Assembly (NCBI GenBank): GCA_963803335.1
Contig: CAWDME010000009.1
Span: 62,001-126,000 of the forward strand
DNA length: 64,000 nt
Direction: 5' to 3'
Origin: DASSUW01 sp963803335
GTDB lineage: Bacteria > Actinomycetota > Thermoleophilia > Solirubrobacterales > Solirubrobacteraceae
Shown: in pieces, positions 49,147-60,595 of the stretch
How the letters are laid out: each line of letters opens with the position of its first letter
Position numbering within the stretch: position 1 is the first letter of the stretch
The notes under the pieces: generated by a model
Told to the model about the DNA's origin: nothing
What the model saw: the letters and a program-made list of their open reading frames with translations, nothing else
Database searches by the model: none
Translations under genes and position numbers: made by a program

Positions 49147-49491
49147 TCACGCCAGCCCCCGCGCCGCGCGGTCGAGCCCGTGGCGCGCGCACAGCTCGGC
49201 CAGGGCCGTGCGCGCGCCGCCCGGGTTCTCGGGCAACGCCTCGAACGCCAGCAGCCCCGCCCGCAGATCCTCGATCCGGATCGTCGGCACCTCGAGGCTC
49301 AGCCGCGCGAGCCAGCGCACTGCCGCACGCTCGAACCGCGCGGCGTCCTGCTCGGAGATGAGCAGGCAGATCGACAGCGCGTCATCGAGGTCGATCCGCG
49401 GCAGTTCGGCGGCCGCCGCCCGCACCATCGAGAGCCGGCCGATGCGCAGCGCGCGCTGGAAACGGGCGTAGGGACTGCCGTCGCTTGTCAT
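49147..49491 (-). CDS. Hypothetical protein with SOS-like box at its start
   Basis: A 114-residue helical protein, starting MTSDGSPYARFQRALRIGRL and continuing SMVRAAAAELPRIDLDDALS and ICLLISEQDAARFERAAVRW. It has no signal peptide and no motif that I know. Its ATG is 2 bases from the SOS-type palindrome at 49493-49506, so it may be induced by DNA damage. It converges with the YceI gene, 6 bases apart. Confidence 0.7.
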   Translation of the reverse strand: MTSDGSPYARFQRALRIGRLSMVRAAAAELPRIDLDDALSICLLISEQDAARFERAAVRWLARLSLEVPTIRIEDLRAGLLAFEALPENPGGARTALAELCARHGLDRAARGLA

Positions 49492-49492
49492 A

Positions 49493-49506
49493 CGAACACA
49501 TGTTCG
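49493..49506. promoter_or_regulatory. LexA/SOS-box-like palindrome
   Basis: CGAACACATGTTCG is a near-perfect inverted repeat (5-bp arms CGAAC/GTTCG). It agrees with the mycobacterial SOS box TCGAACRNRTGTTCGA at 14 of 16 positions, including all the central ones; only the two flanking bases differ. It sits between the divergent 114-residue gene (2 bases away) and the LuxR gene (36 bases away). Confidence 0.6.
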
Positions 49507-49542
49507 CACAGCGGCAGGACGGACGTGGGAGACTGCGGCCCG

Positions 49543-52092
49543 ATGACGGCACTGATCGAGCGCACGGAGACCCTGGCGGCGCTGGCCGCCCGGCTGGACG
49601 ACGTCCGTGCGAGCTCGACCGGCCGGCTCGTCCTCGTCGGCGGTGAGGCCGGCGTGGGCAAGACGGCGCTGCTGCGCACGTTCTGCGCGGCGCAGGACGC
49701 GCGGATCCTGTGGGGCGCCTGCGAGCCGCTGCGCACGCCCCGGCCGCTCGGCCCACTCGCCGACGTCGCCGAGACGACCATGGGCGAGCTGCACGACCTC
49801 ACGACCGCCGGCGCGCGGCCGCACGAGGTGGCGCTGGCCCTGCTGCGCGAGCTGCGCGAGGACCCGCCGACGATCCTCGTCCTCGAGGATGTCCACTGGG
49901 CCGACGAGGCGACGCTCGACGTCCTGACGCTGCTCGCCACCCGGGTCGGCACCGCGCCCGCGCTGGTGCTCGCCAGCTACCGCGACGACGAGCTCGACCG
50001 CGCCGAGCAGCTGCGGTTCGTGCTCGGCGAGCTCGTCCGCCGGCCGGGCCGCCTGAGGATCGCGCCGCTCTCGCTCGCCGGCGTCGCCGAGCTGGCCGCG
50101 CCGCACGGCGTCGACGGCGACGCGCTGTACCGCCGCACGGCCGGGAACCCGTTCTTCGTCGTCGAGGCGCTCGCCGCGGGCGGCGACGAGATCCCGGACA
50201 CGGTGCGCGACGCCGTGCTGGCCCGCGCGGCCCGCCTCTCCCCTCCCGCCCGCCGGCTGCTCGAGGCCGTGGCGATCGTGCCGGGCCCGGTGGGTCCGCA
50301 GCTCCTGGAGACGATCGCGGGCGACCTCATCGAGCACGTCGACGAGTGCCTGGCGTCGGGGATGCTGAGCGTGGGGACCGTAGACCTCGCGTTCCGGCAC
50401 GAGCTGGCGCGCGCCGCGATCGAGGACGCCACGGCACCGACCCGCCGCGTCGCGCTCCACCGCGCCGCGCTCAGCGCGCTCAGTGACCAGCCGGGTGCCG
50501 AGTCCGCGCGCCTCGCCCACCACGCCGAGGCGGCCCAGGACGCCGACGCGGTCCTGCGCTGGGCACCGCGCGCCGCCGAGCGCGCCGCCGCCGCGGGCGC
50601 CCACCGCGAGGCCGCCGCGCAACTCGCCCGGGCGCTGCCGTTCGCGGACCGCCTCGCCCCCGTCGCTCGGGCCGAGCTGCTCCAGCGCCGCGCCGACGAG
50701 TGCTACCTGACCGCCGAGTTCGACGCCGCGATCGCTGCCCAGCGCGAGGCGCTCGCGATCCACCGCGAACTGAACGACGTCCGCGGCGAGGGCGACGCGC
50801 TGCGCTCGCTCTCGCGGCTGCTGTTCTTCGCGGGCAGGACCGACGAGGCCGAGCCCGTCGTCCTGCAGGCCGTCGACCTGCTCGAGCGGCTCCCGCCCGG
50901 CCACGAGCTGGCGATGGCGTACGGCAACGTCGCACAGCGCCGGATGGTGGTCGAGGACAAAGAGGCCGCCACCGAGTGGGGCACGCGCGCGCTGACGCTC
51001 GCCCGCGAGCTGGACGACACCGAAGCCGCCCTGTACGCGCTGATCAACCTCGGCGGCGCGGAGTTCCGGGCCGATCGGCCGGACGGCCGCGACAAGCTCG
51101 AGCAGGCGCTGCGGCTCGCCCAGGAGCACGGCCTCCATGACTACGCGGGCCGCGCCTCCTCGCTGCTCGTGCAATGCGCCGTCCGCAACCGGCTGTTCGC
51201 CGTCGCCGACGAGCACCTCGGCCCCGGGCTGGACTACTGCAGCGAGCACGGTCTCGACACGTGGGGCCTGTACCTGATCGCCGCCGCCGCACGCCTGCAG
51301 CTCGCCCGCGGCGAGTGGGAGGCGGCCACCGACTCCGCGGCCGCCGTCCTGAACGACCCCCGCAGCGCGCCGGTCGCCCGCGGCTGGGCGCTCGCCGTGC
51401 TCGGGCTCGTCCGCGCCCGCCGGGGCGACGCGGCTGCCGACGCCCCGCTCGACGAGGCTCACGCGCTCGTCCGTGACTCGGGCGAGCTGATGCGCATCGT
51501 GCCCGTGGCCGCCGCGCGCGCGGAGCACGCCTGGCTGCGCGGCCACGACGACGCCGTCGTCGCGCTGACCGACGACGCGCTCGCACTCGCGCGCCGGCGG
51601 AACGCCCCGTGGGCCTTCGGCGAGCTCGCCTACTGGCGCTGGCAGGCCGGAGCGCGCGAGCCGGTCGACCTCGCCGCCGAGCCGTACCGCCTGGCCATGG
51701 CCGGCGAGGCCGAGCCCGCCGCCGCGCGCTGGCGCGAGATCGGCTGCCCGTACGAGGCAGCGCTCGCGCGCGATGCCATCGACGAGTTGCAGCAGCTCGG
51801 CGCACGGCCGGCGGCCCGGATCGTGGCGCGGCGGCTGCGCGAGCGCGGCGTCCGCGGCGTGCCGCGCGGCCCGCACCCGCGCACGCGCGAGAACCCGGCC
51901 GGCCTGACGGCACGCGAGCTCGAGGTGCTGGCACTCGTCGCCGAGGGACTGCGCAACGCACAGATCGCCCAGCGGCTCGTCGTGTCCGAGAAGACCGTCG
52001 GGCACCACGTCTCCGCGGTGCTGCGCAAGCTCGACGTCAGCACGCGCGGCGAGGCGAGCGCGAAGGCGCTGCGGCTCGGGCTGGTCCGGTAG
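49543..52092 (+). CDS. Large ATP-binding LuxR-family regulator (LAL type)
   Basis: An 849-residue regulator of the MalT/LAL kind. An AAA-type ATPase occupies about residues 1-260 with Walker A GGEAGVGKTALL and Walker B ILVLEDVHWADEA. A long alpha-helical TPR-like region follows (residues 300-760), and a C-terminal LuxR helix-turn-helix: GLTARELEVLALVAEGLRNA, then VVSEKTVGHHVSAVLRKLDV. Such proteins integrate ligand binding and ATP to activate promoters. Start ATG 49543. It converges with the PAS-GAF gene. Confidence 0.9.
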   Translation: MTALIERTETLAALAARLDDVRASSTGRLVLVGGEAGVGKTALLRTFCAAQDARILWGACEPLRTPRPLGPLADVAETTMGELHDLTTAGARPHEVALALLRELREDPPTILVLEDVHWADEATLDVLTLLATRVGTAPALVLASYRDDELDRAEQLRFVLGELVRRPGRLRIAPLSLAGVAELAAPHGVDGDALYRRTAGNPFFVVEALAAGGDEIPDTVRDAVLARAARLSPPARRLLEAVAIVPGPVGPQLLETIAGDLIEHVDECLASGMLSVGTVDLAFRHELARAAIEDATAPTRRVALHRAALSALSDQPGAESARLAHHAEAAQDADAVLRWAPRAAERAAAAGAHREAAAQLARALPFADRLAPVARAELLQRRADECYLTAEFDAAIAAQREALAIHRELNDVRGEGDALRSLSRLLFFAGRTDEAEPVVLQAVDLLERLPPGHELAMAYGNVAQRRMVVEDKEAATEWGTRALTLARELDDTEAALYALINLGGAEFRADRPDGRDKLEQALRLAQEHGLHDYAGRASSLLVQCAVRNRLFAVADEHLGPGLDYCSEHGLDTWGLYLIAAAARLQLARGEWEAATDSAAAVLNDPRSAPVARGWALAVLGLVRARRGDAAADAPLDEAHALVRDSGELMRIVPVAAARAEHAWLRGHDDAVVALTDDALALARRRNAPWAFGELAYWRWQAGAREPVDLAAEPYRLAMAGEAEPAAARWREIGCPYEAALARDAIDELQQLGARPAARIVARRLRERGVRGVPRGPHPRTRENPAGLTARELEVLALVAEGLRNAQIAQRLVVSEKTVGHHVSAVLRKLDVSTRGEASAKALRLGLVR

Positions 52093-52131
52093 CTGGGCGT
52101 CCCGCGGCGCCGGTCGCGCGCGAAGGCGCGG

Positions 52132-53945
52132 CTAACCGTCGAGGGCGGCCGCGCGGTCGGCCGTCAGGCTGCCGTGCACGTCGGCGAGCAGCCGCTCGAG
52201 CTTCTCCACTTCCGCAGCCCGCTCGGCCAGCGACCGCTCGGCCCGCCGGCGCTCGAGGAACTGCGCCAGATGCGCCCCGATCGTCTGCAGCAGACGCGCC
52301 AGCGCGGGGTCCGGATCGCGCTCCTCGCGCGAGAAGAACAGGATCGTGGCGAGCACCTCGCGGCCGCGCATGACCGGCAGCGCGAGCGCGGAGCGCACAC
52401 CGGAGGCCTCGGCGGCGGTGCCGCGGCGGAACAGCGGGTCCTCCTGGAGGCCGCTCGCCCAGATCGGCGTGTGGCGCGCCCACGCCTGGCCCTGGAGCCC
52501 GTCGCCGACCTCGAATGTCTCCCCTACGGCGGCGGCCTCGAGCGCCTCGAGCCCGGCGCGGCGCTCGCCGCCCCAGACATCGGTGAGGTGCAGGACCTCG
52601 CGCTCGCCGTCGAACGTCCACAGCTCGGCGAGGTCCCAGTCGAGGTGCCGGCACAGCTCCTCGAGGATCGCGGCGACGCCGGCCTCGATGTCGATGGAGT
52701 GCGCGAGCACCTCGACGACGGCCTGCTCGGCGGCCTCGTACTGCTTCGTGCGGTGGCGCTCGGTGACGTCCTCGATCACGCCCGCGATGCCGTGCGGGCG
52801 GCCGGCGCTGTCACGCGCCAGGGTCGCGCGGACCTCGGCCCAGCGCGTCACTCCCTCGGCGGTCAGGTAGCGGTGCCGCAGGTGCACGGAGTCGACCTCG
52901 CCGGTCACCAGCGGCGCGAAGGCGCCCGCGTGCGCCGGCCGGTCGTCCGGATGGACGAGCTCGTAGGCGTAGTGCCCGAGCGCGTCGCTGACGGGAATGC
53001 CGCTCCAGCGCGCCCAGCTCTCGTTCAGGAACGACCAGCGGCCGCTGAGGTCGGTCTGGAAGACGATGTCGTTGACGCTCTCGACGACCGAGCGGTAGCG
53101 CTCCTCGCTCGCGCGCAGGCGTGCCTCGGTCTCGCGGCGATCGGTGACGTCGATGCCCGTGCCGACGGCGCCGATCGTCCGCCCCGCGGCGTCACGGACC
53201 GGCCGCGCGGACGCGACGATCGTCCGCGGGTCGCCGCCGGGCTGCTCGAGCGTGACCTCCATGCCTTCGACGGTCTCGCCCTGGAGCGCGCGGAACAGCG
53301 GGACCTCGGCGGGGGTGAGGCGGGCGCGGCCGTCGGCGTCGCGCAGGCCGAAGTGCTCGGGCCAGTCGAGCGGCCCGGCGCTGCCGCCCATCCGCTCGTC
53401 GGCGCCCTGGAGCCGGCCGTCGGCGTCGGACACCACGACGTGATCGGAGAGCTGCTCGATGACCCCGGCGAGGAAGCCGCGCTGGGCCTCGGATGCGCGC
53501 CGCAGCGCCTCGCTCTCGGTCACGTCGCGGACGACCATCATGCCGCCGACGATCGCGCCACGCGCGTCGCGCACGGGGACGTGCACGTTGCGGTACAGGC
53601 GCGACGGGTCGCGCAGGCTGACCCAGTCATGCGTGGTCGACTCCCCGGCGAGCGCGGCGCGGCAGTGCTTGAGGAACGCGGCGCGGCGCTCGGCCGGCAG
53701 CGTGTCCTCGATCGGGCGGCCCTCGAAGTCCTCGCGGCGCCAGCCGTGCGCCTGCATCGCCGAGCCCCCGAGCAGCGTGAAGCGCAGCTCGCGGTCGTAG
53801 AGCATCACCGACATGTCGGGAATGTGCGCGGCGAGCGCCTCGTAGCGGCCGCCGACCTCGCGCGCCGCAGCGACGGCGCGGCGGGTCCGGAGCGCGTAGA
53901 GCAGGCTCGCCACCGTGACCAGCGCCAGGGTGACGGTGGCGACCG

Positions 53946-53949
<4 letters not shown>
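52132..53949 (-). CDS. PAS-GAF sensory protein without an output domain
   Basis: A 605-residue protein. A hydrophobic segment lies at residues 3-20. Three PAS domains follow: one from about residue 35 (YDRELRFTLLGGSAMQAHGW), one around 150-265 (VSDADGRLQGADERM), and one around 275-395 (IVFQTDLSGRWSFLNESWAR). A GAF domain occupies about 425-565 (LALPVMRGREVLATILFFSR), and a short coiled coil ends the chain. No kinase, cyclase or DNA-binding domain is present. The ATG overlaps the stop of the hybrid kinase (ATGA), so it is probably a sensory partner of it. Confidence 0.85.
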
Positions 53950-57032
<3,083 letters not shown>

Positions 57033-57096
57033 GCGCTTCCTGGGAAATCGGCCGATCGCTGCGCGGATTGACCGCCCCGTCCGATAAACGTCCCTA

Positions 57097-58380
57097 GTGG
57101 CACCCGCCGATTCGATGCACATCCTGATCGCCGACGACGACCCGGGCACCCGCCTGACCGTGAGCGCCGCCATCGAGCGGCTCGGTCACCGCTGCACCGT
57201 GGCCGAGAACGGCGAGGCCGCATGGCGCGCGTACCAAGCCGAGCTGCCGGACGCCGTGATCACCGACTGGCAGATGCCCGGCATGGACGGGACCGCGCTG
57301 GTGCGCGCGATTCGGGAGCAGAACGACGGGCGCTACGCGTATGTGATGGTGCTCACCGGCCAGGCCGACGAGGCCTCCGCGCGCGCCACGATGGAGGCGG
57401 GCGCCGACGACCTCCTGGTCAAGCCGCTCGAGCCGGCTCAGCTCGAGCGCAAGCTGATCGCCGCCGAGCGGGTGACGACGATGCACCGCCAGATGCACGA
57501 GGACGCGCGCCACGACGCCGCGACGGGGCTCGCCAACCGCCTGCGCCTGGCTGAGGATCTCGAGGCACTGTGCGGGCGCGTCGCCCGCTACGGCCACGTC
57601 TACTGCGTCGCGGTCTTCGACGTCGACAACTTCAAGGGCGTCAACGACGCCGCCGGCCACCTGTACGGCGACCAGACGCTGCGGGCGATCGCCGGCGCGC
57701 TGCAGAGCGAGGTGCGCAGCGGCGACGCGGTCTACCGCTACGGCGGCGAGGAGTTCCTCGTGCTGCTCCCCGAGCAGACGCTGGAATCGGCGACCCTGGC
57801 CGCCGAGCGCCTGCGCAGCGCGGTCGAGAACCTTGGCATCGCCCACCCCGCCGGGGGCGTCGTGACCGTGAGCGCCGGCGTGGCCGGCCTCACCGACCAG
57901 TCGAGCGGGCCGGACGACGTGTTCGAGCTTGCCGACCAGGCGCTCTACCGCGCCAAGGAGGGCGGCCGCAACCGCATCGAGGTCCACCGGCCCGAGGGCG
58001 AGCCGGCGGGCGCCGCGATCCGCCTGCTGATCGCCGATGACGACCCGATGATCCGCCTGACGCTGTCGGCGCTGATCGACAAGGAGCCCGGCTTCGAGCT
58101 CGTCGGCGCGGCCGAGGACGCCGACCAGGCGATCGACCTGGCGGACCGCCGGCGGCCCGACATCGTGCTGCTCGACTTCAACATGCCGGGCGGGGGCGGC
58201 GTCCGCGCCGCGATGCGGATCCACGAGGCGCACCCGAACATCAGGCTGGTCGCCGTCAGCGCGGATGACAGCCAGGCCGCCCAATACGACATGTCACGGG
58301 CCGGCGCCGTCGGCTACCTGGTCAAGGGGTCGCCCGACGAGGAGATCGTCCGCGTGATCCGCAGCGCGGTGCGCTGGTAG
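57097..58380 (+). CDS. REC-GGDEF-REC diguanylate cyclase
   Basis: A 427-residue response regulator. REC1 (residues 7-120): ILIADDDPGTRLTV and Asp in VITDWQMPGMDG. The GGDEF domain (about 140-300) has the active signature YRYGGEEFLVLLP and, five residues before it, an RSGD inhibitory site for c-di-GMP. A second receiver (about 305-427) follows: LLIADDDPMIRLTL and Asp in IVLLDFNMPG. Having receivers on both sides of the cyclase is unusual. It is divergent from the hybrid kinase, its likely phosphodonor. GTG 57097 is used; ATG 57115 is an alternative. Confidence 0.88.
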   Translation: MAPADSMHILIADDDPGTRLTVSAAIERLGHRCTVAENGEAAWRAYQAELPDAVITDWQMPGMDGTALVRAIREQNDGRYAYVMVLTGQADEASARATMEAGADDLLVKPLEPAQLERKLIAAERVTTMHRQMHEDARHDAATGLANRLRLAEDLEALCGRVARYGHVYCVAVFDVDNFKGVNDAAGHLYGDQTLRAIAGALQSEVRSGDAVYRYGGEEFLVLLPEQTLESATLAAERLRSAVENLGIAHPAGGVVTVSAGVAGLTDQSSGPDDVFELADQALYRAKEGGRNRIEVHRPEGEPAGAAIRLLIADDDPMIRLTLSALIDKEPGFELVGAAEDADQAIDLADRRRPDIVLLDFNMPGGGGVRAAMRIHEAHPNIRLVAVSADDSQAAQYDMSRAGAVGYLVKGSPDEEIVRVIRSAVRW

Positions 58381-58390
58381 GGCCCCCTGG

Positions 58391-59455
58391 TCACAGCGCC
58401 GCCCTGACCTCCCACAGGTCCGGATAGAACCGCTTGCCCTGCGTGCCCGCGAGGTACTCGACGCCGCGGGAGCCGCCGGTGCCGTGGCGGCTGCCGATCT
58501 CGCGCGCCGCCATCAGCGTGTGGTGATGGCGCCAGCGGGCGACGAGCTCGTCGTGGTCGAGCAGCAGCTCGGCGACCTGGTGCAGCAGCGCGCGCCGCGG
58601 GTCGTCGAGGTGGTCGCGGTAGAGGTCGGCGAGCGCGCGCAGCCGCTCGTCGTGCTCGTCCGGCAGGCCGGCGGCGGTGACGAACGCGTCGTACAGGCGC
58701 GGGCTCTCGGCCTCGATGGCGCGGAACTGCGTCGACTGGAAGCCCGACGCGGGTGTCAGCGGGTCGCGGAACTCGAGGAAGCCCTCCGGGCTCATCGTCT
58801 CGAGCACATCGAGGTGCTCGAGCAGCAGGCGGTCGATCGCCGCGGTGCGCTGGAGCGGCGGCAACGCCGCCGCCGGGCGGCCGGCCTCGAGCTCCGTCCG
58901 GGCCTTCGCGATCTCGTGCAGCATCAGCTTGAACCACAGCTCGTACGACTGGTGGACGATCACGAACAGCAGCTCGTCGTGCGCGCCTGGCGTAAGCGGG
59001 TGCTGCAGCTCGAGCAGGTCGTCGATGCGCAGGTAGCCGGCGTACTCGGTCGGCTCGCCCGCGCCGTCGAGCGCGCGGTTGACGAGCGCGTCGGCGCCCG
59101 CGTTGCGCGCCCGCGGGACGCTGGTGATCGACCAGCGCTCGAAACCCTCGAGCGCGCGCATCGCCTCCGCGTGCAGCGTGGCCAGTTCCTCGTTGCGTAC
59201 GCGGTAGTCGCCCGTGATCTGCTTGGCGACGAGCTCGGAGTCGTTGACGACGTCGACCTCGCTGGCGCCGAGCGCGCGCGCCCGGTCGAGCCCGAGCAGC
59301 AGCGCGCGGTACTCGGCGACGTTGTTCGTGGTACGCCCGAGCGCGACCGCGACCTCGTCGACGACCTCGCCGTCCGGCTTGGAGATCACGGCCGCCGCAG
59401 CGGCGGGCCCAGGGTTGCCACGCGCGCCGCCGTCCACGTGGACGACGAGACGCAC
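58391..59455 (-). CDS. RNase HI domain fused to tryptophan 2,3-dioxygenase
   Basis: A 354-residue fusion. Residues 1-135 are a complete RNase HI-like domain with the D-E-D-D set: D8 (VHVDGGARGNPGP), E48 (NNVAEYRALLLGL), D72 (VVNDSELV) and D122 (NAGADALVN). Residues 137-354 are a shortened tryptophan 2,3-dioxygenase (YAGYLRIDDLLELQHPLT) with H168 (IVHQSYELWFK), substrate-binding R245 (FQSTQFRAIE), the proximal heme ligand H310 (RWRHHHT) and T326 (HGTGGSRG). No ATG or GTG occurs at the domain junction, so the dioxygenase is not obviously made alone. GGAG is 8 bases before GTG 59455. No other kyn genes are near. Confidence 0.85.
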   Translation of the reverse strand: MRLVVHVDGGARGNPGPAAAAAVISKPDGEVVDEVAVALGRTTNNVAEYRALLLGLDRARALGASEVDVVNDSELVAKQITGDYRVRNEELATLHAEAMRALEGFERWSITSVPRARNAGADALVNRALDGAGEPTEYAGYLRIDDLLELQHPLTPGAHDELLFVIVHQSYELWFKLMLHEIAKARTELEAGRPAAALPPLQRTAAIDRLLLEHLDVLETMSPEGFLEFRDPLTPASGFQSTQFRAIEAESPRLYDAFVTAAGLPDEHDERLRALADLYRDHLDDPRRALLHQVAELLLDHDELVARWRHHHTLMAAREIGSRHGTGGSRGVEYLAGTQGKRFYPDLWEVRAAL

Positions 59456-59524
59456 TGCTAGGGCTCCGTCCAAGAAGACCCGACCCGGCCAGGGCTGTCG
59501 TGGACCGAGCCGGGCGCCGCACGA

Positions 59525-59565
59525 CACCCGAAGGGAATACGAACGTATTTCCGAGGGTTCGGGTG
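59525..59565. promoter_or_regulatory. Nested palindrome between the fusion gene and the 69-residue gene
   Basis: Outer arms CACCCGAA (59525-59532) and TTCGGGTG (59558-59565) are perfectly complementary and enclose a second inverted repeat, GGAATACG (59534-59541), AA, CGTATT (59544-59549), with T then CC continuing the pairing after one bulged base. The AT-rich core is unusual here. It is 70 bases upstream of the fusion gene start and 59 bases past the stop of the 69-residue gene, so it could be an operator for the first or a terminator for the second. The rest of 59456-59623 shows no gene. Confidence 0.6.
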
Positions 59566-59623
59566 GTGATCCGGCGACGTGTCCACGGCGGCCCTGGACG
59601 TGGCGGGGTTCTTGGGCGGAGCC

Positions 59624-59833
59624 CTAGGCGGCCGAGAGCGGCGGGAACTCGCCCGGAACGCGGGGCCGCCGCCGGTCGCGCACCTCGCGCTGACCGCCGC
59701 CGGCCGGGTCGTCACGCCGCTCGGACTTGCGCCGGTCGACGATCACCTCGACGTTCGGGTCTCCCTCGTAGTACTTGGCGAGCTTCTCGTAGAGCTCATC
59801 CGCGAGCGGCTCGGGCACGACGCAATAGATCAC
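59624..59833 (-). CDS. Small conserved-looking actinobacterial protein
   Basis: A 69-residue protein: VVPEPLADELYEKLAKYYEG, then DPNVEVIVDRRKSERRDDPA, and VRDRRRPRVPGEFPPL. The VDRR and RDRR repeats resemble small proteins of unknown function found in many high-GC bacteria. Its GTG is 7 bases from TAGCGT (59846-59841), so it is probably leaderless. No function can be assigned. Confidence 0.72.
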   Translation of the reverse strand: MIYCVVPEPLADELYEKLAKYYEGDPNVEVIVDRRKSERRDDPAGGGQREVRDRRRPRVPGEFPPLSAA

Positions 59834-59881
59834 GGTTTGGACGCTAACACTGGTGGGTGGACTGGGGCATCGTTCATCTGT

Positions 59882-60577
59882 CTACGCAAGGTGGAGCGCG
59901 CCGCGCTCGTCAGCGGCGGCGTTGATCGTCTGCTCGTCCTCGGAAAGCTCGGTCAGCTCGTCGCCCTGCGCATCGCGCCGGACGCCGCCCGCCTCGTCGG
60001 ACAGGTCGATCTCGAAGCGGTACCAGCTGAGCTCCCACATCACGGTGATCGTGACGACGCTCGGGCGGTCCGTGCGCGGGCGCACCGACACCGCGGGCGC
60101 GCCGAGCGAACGGGCGACGCCGCCGACCGTGCGCGTGTGGTCGGACGTGTTGAAGATCTCCAGCGCGCGCTGCATCTTCAGGTCCGCGTTCGTGGGCACC
60201 GCGCGCACGTGCCGCGGCCGGCGCGGCGCTTCGGGCGGGCGGCGCACCGGAGCACTTTCGTGCTCCTCGTGCGGCGCGTCGGCGGCGACGGCCATCTCGT
60301 CCTGCACCTCGCGCGCTCGTTCGCGACGGGCGCGCAGGCGATCCCGGAACGACCGCCCGCGACCGTCACGCGCGGTGTGGCGCAGCTCGAGCTCGTCGCC
60401 GCCCGACTCGCGAATCCAGCCCTCTTGCTGGGCCCGCGCGGTGCACAGGTCGCACACCTGGCGGCGCGACCCGCCGGCCAGGAACGTCTCCGCGTGCTCG
60501 CCGCGCAGCAGCGTCCGCCCGCAGATGTCGCAGGCGAGATCGACCTGGTTCGTGCGGATGTCGCGAGTACGCGCCAA
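59882..60577 (-). CDS. Zinc-finger-containing protein of unknown function
   Basis: A 231-residue protein. A CDIC...CDLC four-cysteine knuckle at residues 16-45 (ACDICGRTLLRGEHAETFLA) is followed by a basic linker and a folded C-terminal half, including LKMQRALEIFNTSDHTRTVG, then VTITVMWELSWYRFEIDLSD. The N-terminal finger suggests nucleic-acid or ribosome binding. The start is TTG at 60577 (18 bases after the EF-G-like stop), so it probably follows that gene on one transcript. Confidence 0.7.
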   Translation of the reverse strand: MARTRDIRTNQVDLACDICGRTLLRGEHAETFLAGGSRRQVCDLCTARAQQEGWIRESGGDELELRHTARDGRGRSFRDRLRARRERAREVQDEMAVAADAPHEEHESAPVRRPPEAPRRPRHVRAVPTNADLKMQRALEIFNTSDHTRTVGGVARSLGAPAVSVRPRTDRPSVVTITVMWELSWYRFEIDLSDEAGGVRRDAQGDELTELSEDEQTINAAADERGALHLA

Positions 60578-60595
60578 GGCCGTGCCCAGAGTAGC

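Noticed and set aside
49147..52008. A 953-codon open frame on the minus strand opposite the LAL regulator
   Set aside because: The plus strand has Walker motifs and a LuxR domain; the minus frame is an antisense shadow that happens to join the real 114-residue gene at its end.
52093..52131. GC-rich hairpin between the LAL and PAS-GAF genes as a terminator
   Set aside because: Only short, imperfect CGCGC arms can be paired, no better than expected by chance at this base composition.
58391..59455. The RNase H-dioxygenase fusion as a simple sequencing frameshift
   Set aside because: Both domains are in one frame without any internal stop, and the domain boundary falls exactly at the natural end of the RNase H fold; a single-base error would change frame, though loss of a stop by substitution cannot be excluded.
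59458..59715. An 85-codon minus-strand frame covering the nested palindrome
   Set aside because: Composition is unlike its neighbours, it overlaps the 69-residue gene, and the strong dyad inside it is better explained as a DNA or RNA structure.
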